A stretch of DNA of 64,000 nucleotides, taken from positions 1-64,000 of the forward strand of contig JACCER010000019.1 of assembly GCA_013416445.1 (NCBI GenBank), given 5' to 3'. This stretch comes from Alcaligenaceae bacterium. Its GTDB lineage: Bacteria > Pseudomonadota > Gammaproteobacteria > Burkholderiales > Burkholderiaceae_B. Made by a program: the position numbers and the translations under genes. Under the pieces are notes generated by a model. It was not told where the DNA came from. It searched no databases and saw only the letters and a list, made by a program, of their open reading frames with translations. Shown one piece after another: positions 35,164 through 45,763 of the stretch; position 1 is the stretch's first letter, and each line of letters begins with the position of its first letter.

Positions 35164-36096
35164 ATGGATATCTTCATACAGCAGCTGATCAATGGCATTA
35201 CCGTGGGCAGTGTTTACGCCTTGGTTGCCCTTGGCTACACCATGGTTTATGGGATCATAGGCCTGATCAATTTCGCCCATGGCGATGTCGTCATGGTGGG
35301 CGCCATGGTGGCCACCACGCTGGTAGTGACGCTTATCGGGGCAGACCCTGGCGGCACCTCGGCGTGGCTGGCGGTGGGGGCGGCCTTGCTGGTGTCGATT
35401 CCAGTTTGCATGGTTTTGGGCTGGCTGGCTGAACGTTACGCTTATCGCCCCTTGCGCCGGGCTCCGCGTCTGGCCGCCTTGATCACTGCGATTGGCGTTT
35501 CCATTATTATCCAAAACCTTGCCATGATGATCTGGGGCCGTAAATACCTGAGCTTCCCCCATATTATCGAACCCGTTATCTTTCCCATAGGCGGCGCGCG
35601 CATCAGCCTGCTGCAGATCATCATCATACTGACTGCCACTGCCATTATGGCCGGCTTGTTGCTGGTGGTGCATCGCACGCGACTGGGCACCGCCATGCGC
35701 GCCACCGCCCAAAATCGTGAAGTCGCCAGCCTGATGGGTGTGAACATCAACACCGTCATTGCCGCCGCTTTCCTGATCGGTTCCGCGCTGGCCGCCGTGG
35801 CCGGGGTAATGGTCACCACCTACTACGGCGTCGCGCAGTACACCATGGGTTTTTTGCTGGGCCTCAAAGCCTTTACGGCCGCGGTGTTGGGCGGCATAGG
35901 CAATTTGGGTGGCGCCATGCTGGGGGGGCTGCTGCTGGGCATTATCGAATCTTTGGGCGCGGGCTATATCGGCGATCTCACCAACGGGGTGTTCGGCAGC
36001 AATTACCAAGACGTGTTCTCGTTTATCGTGTTGATACTGGTGCTGGTTTTTCGTCCATCGGGTTTGTTGGGTGAACGTGTCGGAGACCGGGCATGA
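35164..36096 (+). CDS. livH: branched-chain amino acid ABC permease LivH
   Basis: A 310-residue inner-membrane permease with about eight hydrophobic segments. The N-terminus MDIFIQQLINGITVGSVYALVALGYTMVYGIIGLINFAHGD is the classical LivH start. RTRLGTAMRATAQNREVASLMGVN is the cytoplasmic EAA-type loop that contacts the ATPases. It pairs with LivM to form the channel. Its stop codon overlaps the livM start by four bases. Confidence 0.96.
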   Translation: MDIFIQQLINGITVGSVYALVALGYTMVYGIIGLINFAHGDVVMVGAMVATTLVVTLIGADPGGTSAWLAVGAALLVSIPVCMVLGWLAERYAYRPLRRAPRLAALITAIGVSIIIQNLAMMIWGRKYLSFPHIIEPVIFPIGGARISLLQIIIILTATAIMAGLLLVVHRTRLGTAMRATAQNREVASLMGVNINTVIAAAFLIGSALAAVAGVMVTTYYGVAQYTMGFLLGLKAFTAAVLGGIGNLGGAMLGGLLLGIIESLGAGYIGDLTNGVFGSNYQDVFSFIVLILVLVFRPSGLLGERVGDRA

Positions 36097-37181
36097 ATCG
36101 TTCGTCTGCTGCCGGGGCCGGTATATCGCTTAAAGTATGGCTGGGCATTGCCCTGTTCGGCACCGTGCTGGCTATATTGCCCTTTGTGCTGGGCATGGCG
36201 GGCCAAAGCTGGGTACGTACGCTGAATTTCGCCTTGCTCTACGTTATGTTGGCTTTGGGCCTGAATATAGTGGTGGGTTTTGCCGGCCTGCTCGACCTTG
36301 GCTATATCGCCTTCTATGCCGTTGGCGCTTACGTTTGGGCGTTGCTGGCGTCGCCGCATTTTGGCCTGCATCTGCCATTTTGGGTGGTGCTGCCCGCCGG
36401 GGTGTTGCTGGCGGCGTTTTTTGGTGCCTTGCTGGGGGCGCCCACACTGAAATTGCGGGGCGATTATCTCGCCATCGTAACCCTGGGGTTTGGCGAAATC
36501 GTGCGTATCTTCATGAACAACCTGGATGCGCCCATTAATATCACCAACGGTCCACAAGGCATCAATCGCATCGACACCTTTTCGGTCAATGGCTTTTTGT
36601 TCGGGCGGTCCCAGGAAATCTTCGGTTTTCGCATCACCGGCCCCGAGAAATACTATTACCTGCTGTTATTGCTTACCCTTGTTATCGTGATCATGTGTGC
36701 ACGGCTGCAAAATTCACGCATAGGGCGCGCCTGGGAGGCCGTGCGTGAAGACGAAACCGCCGCCAAGGCCATGGGTATCAATACCCGTAATATCAAGTTG
36801 CTGGCGTTTTCCATGGGCGCCTGCTTTGGCGGGGTCGCGGGTGCCATGTTTTCCTCTATGCAGGGTTTTGTCAGCCCCGAAAGTTTCAGCCTGACCGAAT
36901 CCATTTCCGTCCTGTGCATGGTGGTGCTGGGCGGCATGGGTCATATTCCGGGCGTCATATTGGGCGCCTTGTTGTTGTCGGTATTCCCCGAAATATTGCG
37001 CGCGGTGGTGGTGCCATTGCAGCACACCTTGTTTGGCGATGTGCTGCTCGACCCCGAAGGCATACGTATGTTGCTGTTTGGTTTCGCAATGGTGTTGATC
37101 ATGATCTTCCGTCCGGCCGGGCTTTGGCCATCGGCGGTGCGCCGCCGTGAACTTCGCACCCCCACAGAGAATCAGCCATGA
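36093..37181 (+). CDS. livM: branched-chain amino acid ABC permease LivM
   Basis: A 362-residue inner-membrane permease, the partner of LivH. Multiple membrane segments, the LNIVVGFAGLLDLGYIAFYAVGAY motif, KLRGDYLAIVTLGFGEIVRI and the cytoplasmic loop SRIGRAWEAVREDETAAKAMGIN identify it. Length lies between the short (about 320) and long (about 425) forms. Four-base overlaps join it to livH and livG, so the whole transporter core is translated as a coupled set. Confidence 0.96.
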   Translation: MNRSSAAGAGISLKVWLGIALFGTVLAILPFVLGMAGQSWVRTLNFALLYVMLALGLNIVVGFAGLLDLGYIAFYAVGAYVWALLASPHFGLHLPFWVVLPAGVLLAAFFGALLGAPTLKLRGDYLAIVTLGFGEIVRIFMNNLDAPINITNGPQGINRIDTFSVNGFLFGRSQEIFGFRITGPEKYYYLLLLLTLVIVIMCARLQNSRIGRAWEAVREDETAAKAMGINTRNIKLLAFSMGACFGGVAGAMFSSMQGFVSPESFSLTESISVLCMVVLGGMGHIPGVILGALLLSVFPEILRAVVVPLQHTLFGDVLLDPEGIRMLLFGFAMVLIMIFRPAGLWPSAVRRRELRTPTENQP

Positions 37182-38074
37182 TACCGGCCACCGAAAATAT
37201 GCATGCCCGTTCCATGCCCGAGCTGTTATTGGTGGCCAGCAAGCTCAGCAAGCGTTTTGGCGGCTTGCAAGCCTTGTCCGAAGTCAGCTTTTCTATATGC
37301 AAAGGCGATATCTATGGCCTGATAGGGCCGAATGGCGCGGGCAAAACCACCTTGTTCAATGTACTTACCAGCCTGTACGTGCCAGAGTCTGGTTCATGCA
37401 ATTTCATGGGGTACCAGCTTACCCGCCTGAAGCCGCACCAAATTGCCGTGGCTGGCCTTGCGCGCACCTTTCAGAACATACGCCTGTTTGGCAATTTAAG
37501 CGCTATCGAAAATGTCATGATAGGCCGGCATATACGCACTCGGGCGGGCGTTTGGGGGGCTATTACGCGCAATAAACGCACACGCACCGAAGAGCACGCC
37601 ATAGAGCAGCGCGCCCACGAATTGCTGGATTACGTCGGCATAGGCCATCGCGCCAATGATGTGGCGCAGTCTTTGCCCTATGGCGACCAGCGCCGCCTGG
37701 AAATCGCCAGGGCGTTGGCCACCGAGCCCGCCTTGCTGGCCCTGGACGAACCCGCCGCAGGGATGAACGCTTCTGAAACCCTGGTGTTGCGCCGTCTTAT
37801 TGAAAAAATACGGGACGATGGCGTTACAGTACTGCTCATCGAACACGATATGAAACTGGTCATGGGCCTGTGCAATCGGGTGCTGGTGCTGGACTACGGC
37901 AAGGTGCTTGCAGAAGGCCGGCCAACTGACGTGCAGCGCAACCCCAAGGTTATTGAGGCTTATCTGGGTACCGGGGCAGCTGGCCATGCGCCCGCGAGTC
38001 AAGCCCGGCATGCTGGCACCGTCTTGAATCAGGCAGGCGCCGCTGTTGACCCAGGCAACAAGGACAAATCATGA
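37178..38074 (+). CDS. livG: branched-chain amino acid ABC ATPase LivG
   Basis: A 298-residue cytoplasmic ATPase. Walker A is GPNGAGKTT (about 50-58). Walker B is the ALLALDEPAAG region, and the signature is replaced by the LivG-type SLPYGDQRRLEIARAL. ARTFQNIRLFGNLSAIENVM is the Q-loop segment. The C-terminal tail after IEAYLGTG is about 30 residues longer than usual and Ala/Gly-rich. It works with LivF on LivHM. Confidence 0.96.
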   Translation: MIPATENMHARSMPELLLVASKLSKRFGGLQALSEVSFSICKGDIYGLIGPNGAGKTTLFNVLTSLYVPESGSCNFMGYQLTRLKPHQIAVAGLARTFQNIRLFGNLSAIENVMIGRHIRTRAGVWGAITRNKRTRTEEHAIEQRAHELLDYVGIGHRANDVAQSLPYGDQRRLEIARALATEPALLALDEPAAGMNASETLVLRRLIEKIRDDGVTVLLIEHDMKLVMGLCNRVLVLDYGKVLAEGRPTDVQRNPKVIEAYLGTGAAGHAPASQARHAGTVLNQAGAAVDPGNKDKS

Positions 38075-38805
38075 ACCAGCCAGACACACTGCTCGACATA
38101 CGCCAGCTGGACGTCACCTACGGCGGCATACGCGCAGTGCGCGCTTTGGACTTGTCGGTGGGCCAGGGTGAGCTGGTCAGCCTGATAGGCGCCAATGGGG
38201 CGGGTAAAAGCACCACTTTGCGGGCCATTTGCGGGCTGGTGCCCATAGCTGGCGGCGAAATTATTTACGACGGCAAGCCTATTGCTGGCACGCCATCTTA
38301 TATGCTGGTGCGCCGGGGCGTGGTCATGGTGCCAGAGGGGCGTGGTATTTTTGGGCAACTGACCATAGAAGAAAACCTGGCCATGGGCGGGTATACGCGC
38401 AGTGACAAGGCCGCCGTCCAAAGCGATACCGATCATGTATTCAGCTTGTTTCCGCGTCTGGCCGAGCGACGCAAGCAGTCGGCCGGCACGTTATCGGGGG
38501 GCGAACAGCAAATGCTCGCCATGGGTCGCGCCATGGTTTCCCGCCCCAGGTTGTTGCTGCTCGACGAGCCCTCCATGGGTTTGGCGCCCCTGATGGTGGA
38601 AAGAATCTTCGAGGTCATACGCTCGATTGCCGCCGAAGGGGTGACCATACTGCTGATCGAACAAAACGCCAGGCTGGCGCTGGAAACCAGCAATAGGGGT
38701 TATGTGATGGAGTCGGGTCAGATCATTCTGCAAGGCCCGTCGGGGCAGTTGCTTGATGACCCCAAGGTGCGGGCCGCGTATTTGGGCGAAGAAGAGGCCG
38801 CGTAG
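38071..38805 (+). CDS. livF: branched-chain amino acid ABC ATPase LivF
   Basis: A 244-residue ATPase, the second of the pair. Walker A GANGAGKSTT, signature LSGGEQQMLAMGRAM, Walker B LLLLDEPSMGLAP and the H-loop region ILLIEQNA are all present. MVPEGRGIFGQLTIEENLAMG is diagnostic of LivF. It ends the operon; dut converges on it 75 bp later. Confidence 0.97.
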   Translation: MNQPDTLLDIRQLDVTYGGIRAVRALDLSVGQGELVSLIGANGAGKSTTLRAICGLVPIAGGEIIYDGKPIAGTPSYMLVRRGVVMVPEGRGIFGQLTIEENLAMGGYTRSDKAAVQSDTDHVFSLFPRLAERRKQSAGTLSGGEQQMLAMGRAMVSRPRLLLLDEPSMGLAPLMVERIFEVIRSIAAEGVTILLIEQNARLALETSNRGYVMESGQIILQGPSGQLLDDPKVRAAYLGEEEAA

Positions 38806-38880
38806 GGGGTTAGCCGAAGATCTAATCCTACAAGCAACACCCCAAAAATAAATATAGCCCTAAAAAAGGACTTCGTTGTT

Positions 38881-39330
38881 TTATCCCCGCCCTGTGCTGC
38901 CAAAACCGCCTGCGCCGCGCGTGCTGTCTTCAAATTCTTCAACAATATCGAACTCAACTTGCTGCACGGGCACCACCACCAACTGCGCCAGGCGCTCCAT
39001 GGGTTGCAGCACGAAGTCGTCTTGGCTCCGGTTCCAGGCGGATACCATAAGCGGGCCCTGGTAATCGGAATCGATCAGTCCGACCAGATTGCCCAGGACG
39101 ATGCCGTGTTTGTGCCCTAGCCCGGATCGGGGCAGAATAATGGCTGCATAGGCAGGGTCGGCGATGTGTATGGATAAGCCCGTGGGAATCAGTTCGGTGG
39201 CGCCTGCGGCAAGTGTCAGTGGTTGTTCTATGCAGGCTCGCAGATCCAATCCTGCCGATCCGCCTGTGGCGTAAGCGGGCAGGTAATCGTTCATACGGGG
39301 GTCAAGAATTTTAAGAGCGATTTTTTTCAT
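38881..39330 (-). CDS. dut: dUTP diphosphatase
   Basis: A 149-residue trimeric enzyme that hydrolyses dUTP to dUMP, keeping uracil out of DNA and supplying dTMP synthesis. The five conserved motifs are seen in order: [39 protein letters not shown] and the C-terminal [12 protein letters not shown] arm. Length is standard. It lies downstream of coaBC on the same strand, the conserved dfp-dut order. Confidence 0.97.
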   Translation of the reverse strand: MKKIALKILDPRMNDYLPAYATGGSAGLDLRACIEQPLTLAAGATELIPTGLSIHIADPAYAAIILPRSGLGHKHGIVLGNLVGLIDSDYQGPLMVSAWNRSQDDFVLQPMERLAQLVVVPVQQVEFDIVEEFEDSTRGAGGFGSTGRG

Positions 39331-39360
39331 GTTGCTTTAAGGTTTTTGGGTATTGCATTT

Positions 39361-39382
39361 GTTGGATTACGCGCTGCAATCA
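39361..39382 (-). repeat. half-site of the REP-like family
   Basis: On the minus strand GCAGCGCGTAATCCAAC matches only the right half of the GTCGGATTA...TAATCCGAC element. It lies right behind the coaBC stop codon. Confidence 0.45.
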
Positions 39383-40576
39383 TCCCGGTATACGTTGCGC
39401 TATGGCTCGTATCAATTCCCGCGCGGCATCTATCTTGGGCAAGGCTGGCAAGGCTTTATTGCCGGCGTCATCAAACAGCACCAGTTCTGTTGTATCGGCG
39501 TTCATGGCTTGCTGGGCCAGGTTGCCAACCAATAGTGGCACGCCTTTGCGCTTGCGTTTTGCTTCGGCATATTCCAGCAGGTTTTCGGTTTCGGCGGCGA
39601 AGCCTACGCACCAGGGGCCTGAAGCCATTTTGGCCACATCGGCCAGAATATCGGGATTGGGCGCGAACTCCAGTTGCGGAGCCTGGCCTGATGCTGTTTT
39701 CTTCAGCTTGTTAGCGCTGGCGTTTACCACCCGCCAGTCAGCCACTGCCGCTACAGAAATGAATATGTCGGCGCTGGGGGCTTCGGCCAGGGCTGCTGTA
39801 TGCATGTCCAGTGCGCTTTCCACGCTCAGGCGCAAGACGCCATATGGGGTGGGCAGGGCAGTTGGCCCTGACACCAGCACGACTTGCGCACCGGCTTCCC
39901 GGGCTGCCTGTGCGATGGCATAACCCATTTTTCCGGAAGAACGATTGGTTATTACGCGCACAGGATCGATTTTTTCAGAGGTAGGTCCGGCGGTAATCAG
40001 CACGCGCTTGCCTGCCAGCGCCTTGGGCTGGAAAAAGGCGATCAGTTCGGACAGCAGTTCGTCGGGCTCGAGCATGCGGCCGCTGCCGACCTCGCCGCAG
40101 GCCTGGTCGCCCTCGGCGGGCCCCAGAATCTGGGCGCCATCGGCAACAAGCTGGGCCACATTGCGTTGCGTGGCCGGGTGCAGCCACATTTCCCGGTTCA
40201 TGGCAGGCGCCACCAGCAGCGGGCAATTGCCTTTGGCCACACATAGGGTGGACAGCAGATCGTCGGCCAACCCATGAGCCAGCTTGGCCATGAAGTCGGT
40301 GCTCGCCGGTGCGATCAGGATGGCGTCGGCACCCCGGGTAAGGTTGATGTGCGCCATGTTGTTGGGGATGCGGGCATCCCAGGCATCGGTGAACACCGGC
40401 CGGCCGGATAAGGCTTGCATGGTTACGGGGGTAATGAAATGCGTAGCGGCTTCGGTCATGACGACGTCGATGACGGCACCGTGTTCCTGGGCGCGGCGTA
40501 CGAACTCAGCCAGCTTGTAGCAGGCAATACCCCCCGTCAGGCCAAGGACTATGCGCTTTTGTGCAAGTTCTAACAT
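39380..40576 (-). CDS. coaBC: bifunctional phosphopantothenoylcysteine decarboxylase/synthase
   Basis: A 398-residue two-step enzyme of coenzyme A synthesis. The N-terminal flavoprotein (CoaC) part shows KRIVLGLTGGIACYKLAE, the catalytic His region, APAMNREMWLHPATQRN and GRMLEPDE. The C-terminal CoaB part shows KRVLITAGPTSEKIDPVRVITNRSSGKMGYAIA. The C-terminal KRKRKGVPLLVGNL segment is also typical. I start at the ATG 40576; a GTG four codons earlier is possible. dut follows it in the same direction. Confidence 0.95.
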   Translation of the reverse strand: MLELAQKRIVLGLTGGIACYKLAEFVRRAQEHGAVIDVVMTEAATHFITPVTMQALSGRPVFTDAWDARIPNNMAHINLTRGADAILIAPASTDFMAKLAHGLADDLLSTLCVAKGNCPLLVAPAMNREMWLHPATQRNVAQLVADGAQILGPAEGDQACGEVGSGRMLEPDELLSELIAFFQPKALAGKRVLITAGPTSEKIDPVRVITNRSSGKMGYAIAQAAREAGAQVVLVSGPTALPTPYGVLRLSVESALDMHTAALAEAPSADIFISVAAVADWRVVNASANKLKKTASGQAPQLEFAPNPDILADVAKMASGPWCVGFAAETENLLEYAEAKRKRKGVPLLVGNLAQQAMNADTTELVLFDDAGNKALPALPKIDAARELIRAIAQRIPG

Positions 40577-40600
40577 AAACAGGCTCACTCTTTACAGGTA

Positions 40601-40704
40601 ATTCCATTTCTAAAATCAAACATGTGCTTTATCGGCTTGGCTATGCCGCATAGATGTCATGTGCGCGCGTCGCCTTCGCGTTCATGCTTGATTTGGAATG
40701 GAAT
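40601..40704. repeat. 104-bp MITE-like element, copy 1
   Basis: Terminal inverted repeats ATTCCATTTCTAAAATCAAA-CATG (40601-40624) and CATGCTTGATTTGGAATGGAAT (40683-40704). A sequence with the same termini (ATTCC...CATGTGCTT...TCATGC.TGAT.TGG) lies at 59787-59885. It fills the gap between lspA and coaBC, which has no gene. Confidence 0.65.
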
Positions 40705-40708
40705 AAGA

Positions 40709-41245
40709 TCAGGCTGATGCTTTTGCCTTGCGCTTATCGCGGCGCAGGCGCAGCACTTCGTCGAGCACCAGCAACAGGGCGCCACAGCTAATCGCGATGT
40801 CGGCCACATTAAACGCCGGAAAATACCAGGTTTTCCAGTAAAACAGCAAAAAATCAATAACATGCCCATGCTGTATGCGGTCAACCACGTTGCCTATGGC
40901 TCCGCCCAGTATGCACATGAGCGATGCGCAAAACAGGGTTTGCGTTGGGCTGCGCCGCAGCAGGTAAATGATGAGGCCGGTGGCCCCCAGGGCAATGGCG
41001 GTAAAAAACCAGCGCTGCCAGCCCTGACCATCGGCCAGGAAACTGAAGGCGGCGCCTGGGTTATACAACAGGGTAAAGTCGAAAAACGGCAATACGTGCC
41101 AGCGTTCGCCGTATTGCAACTGGCTGTTGAAGTACACCTTGCTGGTCTGGTCTAGCACTATGATCAGCAAGGCGCCTGCAATCCAGGCCCAGAAACGCCT
41201 GCTTGCCAAGGGCAGGGCCGGGTTGCCAGGTGTGGGCTTAGGCAT
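40709..41245 (-). CDS. lspA: lipoprotein signal peptidase
   Basis: A 178-residue inner-membrane aspartyl peptidase that removes signal peptides from diacylglyceryl-modified prolipoproteins. Four membrane segments are visible. The catalytic Asp pair lies in [22 protein letters not shown] and [26 protein letters not shown] and [12 protein letters not shown] are also conserved. I start at 41245, 8 bases before the ileS stop, because the upstream reading lies within the ileS frame region and adds no homologous sequence. Confidence 0.95.
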   Translation of the reverse strand: MPKPTPGNPALPLASRRFWAWIAGALLIIVLDQTSKVYFNSQLQYGERWHVLPFFDFTLLYNPGAAFSFLADGQGWQRWFFTAIALGATGLIIYLLRRSPTQTLFCASLMCILGGAIGNVVDRIQHGHVIDFLLFYWKTWYFPAFNVADIAISCGALLLVLDEVLRLRRDKRKAKASA

Positions 41246-44075
41246 ACTGGCGCGGCTCGCCCAGGCCAAACAGATTGGCCGTACAGCGCCCGCAAACAGC
41301 CGGGTGTGCAGGGTCGGTACCGACATCGGCGCGGTGGTGCCAGCAGCGTTCGCATTTCTGGCTTTTGCTGGGGCTGACCACCAGGCGCAAAGCACCCTCG
41401 GCTGCATGCAGGCTGGCGCGCGACACGATCAATACAAAACGCAAGTCGTCGGCCAGGCTGGCCAGCAGTTCGTAGTCGTCGCCGCTGGCATAGACGTCGA
41501 GTTCGGCGGCAAGTGAAGAACCAATTTCACCGGCGCTGCGGATCTCTTCGATTTTGCGCATGACTTCGGCGCGAATTTCACGCAGGCGGTCCCATTTGTC
41601 ACGCAGCAATTGCGCGTCGACCTGGTCGGGCAGGGCGTGGAAGAGCTCGGTAAAAATGCTGGGCATGTCACGGCCTGGATGCAGGTCGCGCCAGGCTTCT
41701 TCGGCTGTGAAGGATGTAATGGGCGCCAGCAACTTGATGAGCGCATGCGTGATGTGATAAATGGCCGTTTGGGCCGAGCGACGCGCCAGACTGGTTTTGC
41801 CCGCCGTGTACAGGCGGTCTTTCAGGACATCGAGGTAGAAAGCACCCAGATCTTCCGAGCAGAAAATTTGCAGCCCCGATACGATGGGGTGGAATTCGTA
41901 GCGCTTATAGCTGGCCAGGACATCGGCTTGCGTGGCGGCGGTCATTGCCAGGGCGTAGCGGTCGATTTCCAGCATATGTTCAAGCTCGACTGCGTCGGTG
42001 GCGACGTTGAAGTCTTGCAGGTTGCCAAGCAAGAATTTCAGGGTATTGCGTATGCGCCGATAGCCTTCGACCACGCGTTTCAGGATTTCGTCGGAAATGG
42101 ACAATTCGCCAGAGTAGTCGGTGGAGGCCGTCCAGAGGCGCAAGATTTCAGCGCCCAGCGAATCGGAAATTTTTTGCGGCGCAATCACGTTGCCTACGGA
42201 CTTGCTCATTTTCCGGCCCTGGCCGTCGACCACGAAACCGTGCGTGAGCAAGGCCTTGTAAGGAGGGCGGCCGTACAGCATGCAACTAGTCAGCAACGAC
42301 GAATGGAACCAGCCGCGATGCTGGTCGGAGCCTTCAAGATAGAGATCGGCGGGCCAGCTTAGTACATCGGCATGCGAGCCCTTGATACTGCCGTCCTGGC
42401 CGCCCAGCACGGTGGCGTGCGTGGTGCCCGAGTCGAACCATACATCAAGCGTATCGCGGTTTTTTTCGTATAGGCTGGCTTCGTTGCCCAGCAGCTCGGC
42501 GGGGTCTAGCGATTGCCAGGCTTCGATGCCGTGTTGTTCAACCAGCTGGGCGACTTGTTCGAGTAGTTCAACCGTGCGTGGGTGGACTTCCCCGGTGTCT
42601 TTGTGGACGAAGAAGGCCATGGGCACACCCCACTGGCGTTGCCGCGACAAGGTCCAGTCGGGGCGGTTGGCGATCATGGCGTGCAGGCGTGCGCGGCCCC
42701 AGGCGGGATAGAACGCCGTGTTGTCTATGCCATCAAGGGCGGTTTCGCGCAGGGTTTTGCCCGCTTTGGGCTGGCGATCCATGCCAGCAAACCACTGGCT
42801 GGTGGCACGATAAATAATAGGTGTTTTGTGGCGCCAGCAATGCATATAGCTGTGCGTGTACTGTTCTGTGTGCAACAGGCTGCCGGCGCTTTGCAAGGCT
42901 TCGACAATCAGCGGGTTGGCCTTCCAGATCATGAGGCCGCCAAATAACGGCAGGCTTTCCACGTAATGGCCGCTGCCCTTGACCGGACTGATTATTTGGT
43001 CATCGAGCAGACCATGCGCCTTGCAGGAAATAAAATCTTCAATACCGTAGGCGGGTGCCGAGTGAACGACACCGGTGCCGCTGTCGAGTGTTACGTAATC
43101 GCCCAGGTATATCGGCGACATGCGCTGGTAAGCTTCGTGCGCGTCGTAGAGTGGATGCTTGAACTCAAGGTTGGTCAGGGCCTCGCCCTTGGCGGTGGCA
43201 ATGACCTTGCCGCTAAGCTGCCATTGTTCCAGACATGATGCGACCAGGTCTTGGGCGAGCAACAGCAGGGGGCCGGTGGCACGGGGCTGGTCGAGCCTGA
43301 CCAAGGCGTAGTCGATGTCAGGGTGGACATTCAGGGCCTGGTTTGCAGGTAGTGTCCAGGGGGTGGTGGTCCAGATGACGATGGCGCCGTCGTCGACCTG
43401 GGGCAGCCCAAAGGCGTGCGCCAGTTTTTGTTTGTCGCCAAACTTGAACGCCACATGTACCGATGGATCTTTGCGATCAGCATATTCGACCTCGGCCTCG
43501 GCCAGCGCCGAGCCGCAATCAAAGCACCAGTTAACCGGCTTCAAGCCCCTGAACACATAGCCCTTTTCAAAGATGCGGGCCAGCGATCGCAGCTCGTCGG
43601 CTTCGTTGCTGAAATTCATCGTCAAGTAAGGCCTTTCCCAGTCGGCCAGGACACCCAGCCGCTTGAAGTCTGTGCGCTGGCGGTCGATTTGTTCGTAGGC
43701 ATAGGCGCGTGCTTTGGACTGGACTTCGGCGACCGGCAAGTGCTTGCCGTATTTTTTTTCGATCTGGATCTCGATGGGCATGCCGTGACAGTCCCAGCCG
43801 GGTACATAGACTGCGTCGTAGCCCGCCATGGCGCGGCTCTTGACGATGATGTCTTTAAGCACCTTGTTGACGGCATGGCCAATGTGGATGTCGCCATTGG
43901 CATAGGGAGGGCCGTCGTGCAATATAAACTTGGGCCTGCCTTTACTGGCCGCGCGTATTGCGGCGTACACTTTTTTTTCTTCCCACTGGGCTATCCAGCC
44001 GGGCTCGCGTTTGGCAAGGTCTCCCCGCATAGGGAAGGGGGTGTCGGGCAAATTTAAGGTGTTTCTATAGTCCAT
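41238..44075 (-). CDS. ileS: isoleucyl-tRNA synthetase
   Basis: A 945-residue class I synthetase that charges tRNA-Ile. It carries the HIGH motif ([16 protein letters not shown]), the editing domain with [14 protein letters not shown], the KMSKS loop ([12 protein letters not shown]) and a C-terminal zinc finger, [12 protein letters not shown]...CGRC. This is the bacterial IleS1 type, usually mupirocin-sensitive. I start at 44075 ([18 protein letters not shown]); there is no good Shine-Dalgarno and the start lies inside the last codons of ribF, which suggests coupling. lspA overlaps its end. Confidence 0.97.
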   Translation of the reverse strand: MDYRNTLNLPDTPFPMRGDLAKREPGWIAQWEEKKVYAAIRAASKGRPKFILHDGPPYANGDIHIGHAVNKVLKDIIVKSRAMAGYDAVYVPGWDCHGMPIEIQIEKKYGKHLPVAEVQSKARAYAYEQIDRQRTDFKRLGVLADWERPYLTMNFSNEADELRSLARIFEKGYVFRGLKPVNWCFDCGSALAEAEVEYADRKDPSVHVAFKFGDKQKLAHAFGLPQVDDGAIVIWTTTPWTLPANQALNVHPDIDYALVRLDQPRATGPLLLLAQDLVASCLEQWQLSGKVIATAKGEALTNLEFKHPLYDAHEAYQRMSPIYLGDYVTLDSGTGVVHSAPAYGIEDFISCKAHGLLDDQIISPVKGSGHYVESLPLFGGLMIWKANPLIVEALQSAGSLLHTEQYTHSYMHCWRHKTPIIYRATSQWFAGMDRQPKAGKTLRETALDGIDNTAFYPAWGRARLHAMIANRPDWTLSRQRQWGVPMAFFVHKDTGEVHPRTVELLEQVAQLVEQHGIEAWQSLDPAELLGNEASLYEKNRDTLDVWFDSGTTHATVLGGQDGSIKGSHADVLSWPADLYLEGSDQHRGWFHSSLLTSCMLYGRPPYKALLTHGFVVDGQGRKMSKSVGNVIAPQKISDSLGAEILRLWTASTDYSGELSISDEILKRVVEGYRRIRNTLKFLLGNLQDFNVATDAVELEHMLEIDRYALAMTAATQADVLASYKRYEFHPIVSGLQIFCSEDLGAFYLDVLKDRLYTAGKTSLARRSAQTAIYHITHALIKLLAPITSFTAEEAWRDLHPGRDMPSIFTELFHALPDQVDAQLLRDKWDRLREIRAEVMRKIEEIRSAGEIGSSLAAELDVYASGDDYELLASLADDLRFVLIVSRASLHAAEGALRLVVSPSKSQKCERCWHHRADVGTDPAHPAVCGRCTANLFGLGEPRQYA

Positions 44076-45030
44076 GGGAGGCGAAATAGTCGCGAGCGCT
44101 TTGCACATCGTTGTCGATGGCGGCGATCATTGTGGGAAGGTCGGGAAATTTTTCTTCGTCCCGCAGATACTGTAGGAATTCAATACCCGCAAGTTTACCG
44201 TATGCGTTCATCTGGCAGTCGAGCAGGTGGACTTCGAGCATCAGGCGCCCACCGTGCGAGATGGTAGGCCGCACGCCCAGGCTGGCCACGCCGTTGATGG
44301 GCTGGTCGGTCAGGCCGTGCGCCTGCACGATATAAACGCCAGAGCGGGCCGCGCATTGCAACGGCACCCTGAGGTTTAGCGTAGGGTAGCCGATGCTGCG
44401 GCCCAGTTTCTGGCCATGGACGACATGGCCGGTAATACGGTAGCTGCGACCCAGCAGGTGTTCGGCGCGCTGTAGATTACCCACGGCCAGTGCTGTGCGC
44501 ACTTCGGAGCTGGATATGCGATGGCCGTGCTGGTCGGCAACATCGGCAATGGTTTCAACTTCGAAGCCATGTTGCTGGCCGGCCTGGCGCAGCAGGGCAA
44601 TGTCGCCGCTGCGCTTGTGCCCATAGCGGAAGTCTTCGCCCACCAGCAGCCAGCGGGTATTCAGGCCTCGCACGAGCAGATGCTCGATGAATTCTTGTGC
44701 GGTCATGTCGGCCAGCGCCTGGTCAAAGCGTTCGAGCACCAGTTGCGCGGTCTGGTGTTCGCGCAGCGCCAGTATTTTGTCGCGCAGGCTGCTGATTTGG
44801 GTGGGGATGAGTTCAGGGCGCTGGCCGCGCTGTGCAAAATAGGCGCGAGGGTGCGGCTGGAAAGTCATGACTGTGGCGGCCAGGCCACGCTCTTGCGCGG
44901 ATTCATGCACGCGCGCCAGGATAGCCTGGTGCCCGCGATGGACGCCGTCGAAATTGCCGATAGTTACCGCGCTGGGGAGCTGGGTATCGTAGCGGGGAAG
45001 GGTGCGATAAATTTTAAGAGATGCTTTCAC
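44065..45030 (-). CDS. ribF: bifunctional riboflavin kinase/FAD synthetase
   Basis: A 321-residue enzyme making FMN and FAD from riboflavin. The N-terminal nucleotidyltransferase part shows [18 protein letters not shown] and [17 protein letters not shown]. The C-terminal kinase domain shows [20 protein letters not shown] and [10 protein letters not shown]. Length is standard. It heads ribF-ileS-lspA and is divergent from purN. The two coding regions as drawn are separated by under 50 bp, so their promoters must overlap. Confidence 0.97.
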   Translation of the reverse strand: MKASLKIYRTLPRYDTQLPSAVTIGNFDGVHRGHQAILARVHESAQERGLAATVMTFQPHPRAYFAQRGQRPELIPTQISSLRDKILALREHQTAQLVLERFDQALADMTAQEFIEHLLVRGLNTRWLLVGEDFRYGHKRSGDIALLRQAGQQHGFEVETIADVADQHGHRISSSEVRTALAVGNLQRAEHLLGRSYRITGHVVHGQKLGRSIGYPTLNLRVPLQCAARSGVYIVQAHGLTDQPINGVASLGVRPTISHGGRLMLEVHLLDCQMNAYGKLAGIEFLQYLRDEEKFPDLPTMIAAIDNDVQSARDYFASHGL

Positions 45031-45077
45031 ACTCGAGAGTTTACAATTTTGTGTCGACTTACTCAGGAATTATTGTT

Positions 45078-45761
45078 TTGGGTGCAACTTCTACCCCTGT
45101 TTGCCGCCTGGTCGTGCTGATTTCCGGCCGCGGTTCCAATATGCAGACCATCGTTGATACGGTGCGCGCCCAGGCGCTGCCGGCGGAAATCTGCGCTGTT
45201 ATTGCCAACAAGGCCGATGCGGCCGGGCTGGCGTGGGCGCGCGAGCAAGGCATTCCGGTTCAAGCCGTGCCTCATCGCGATTACGCCACGCGCGAGGCCT
45301 TTGATGCTGCGCTGGCCGTGGCCATTGACGCCTGCCAGCCCGATTATGTGTTGCTGGCTGGCTTCATGCGGGTGCTCACACCCGGCTTCGTAGAGCATTT
45401 CAACGGAAAACTGATTAATATTCACCCTTCGCTGTTGCCGGCGTTTCCAGGCTTGCATACGCACCAGCAGGCGTTGGCAATGGGGGTGCAATGGCACGGC
45501 TGTACCCTGCATTTTGTAACGCCTGTGCTTGATCACGGTCCCATCATCGCCCAGGGCATGGTGCCTGTGCTTTCCGGCGATACACCCGATGATCTGGCCG
45601 AGCGCGTACTGCAGGTCGAGCACTGTTTATACGCGAACGTGGTACGCTGGCTGGCCGAAGGGCTGGTATCGCTCGATGCCATGCAACGCGTGCAGGTGCG
45701 CGGTGTCGCTAGCCGGTCTTTCGTCCTGACGCCACAAGGCGTCGAGCCATCACAAAGGTAA
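45078..45761 (+). CDS. purN: phosphoribosylglycinamide formyltransferase
   Basis: A 227-residue enzyme that transfers the formyl group of 10-formyl-THF to GAR in purine synthesis. It shows VLISGRGSNMQTIVD, the catalytic NIHPSLLPAFPGLHTHQQAL (Asn/His) and HGCTLHFVTPVLDHGPIIAQ. The start is uncertain: I propose the TTG at 45078 with AGGA about 10 bases upstream, which gives an N-terminus of family-like length. The ATG at 45021 would overlap ribF. rsmB-like gene follows 2 bp after its stop. Confidence 0.92.
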   Translation: MGATSTPVCRLVVLISGRGSNMQTIVDTVRAQALPAEICAVIANKADAAGLAWAREQGIPVQAVPHRDYATREAFDAALAVAIDACQPDYVLLAGFMRVLTPGFVEHFNGKLINIHPSLLPAFPGLHTHQQALAMGVQWHGCTLHFVTPVLDHGPIIAQGMVPVLSGDTPDDLAERVLQVEHCLYANVVRWLAEGLVSLDAMQRVQVRGVASRSFVLTPQGVEPSQR

Positions 45762-45763
45762 TC

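Noticed and set aside
35065-36009. 314-residue frame antisense to livH
   Set aside because: It is His/Gln/Gly-rich, a mirror of a hydrophobic permease, and livH is certain.
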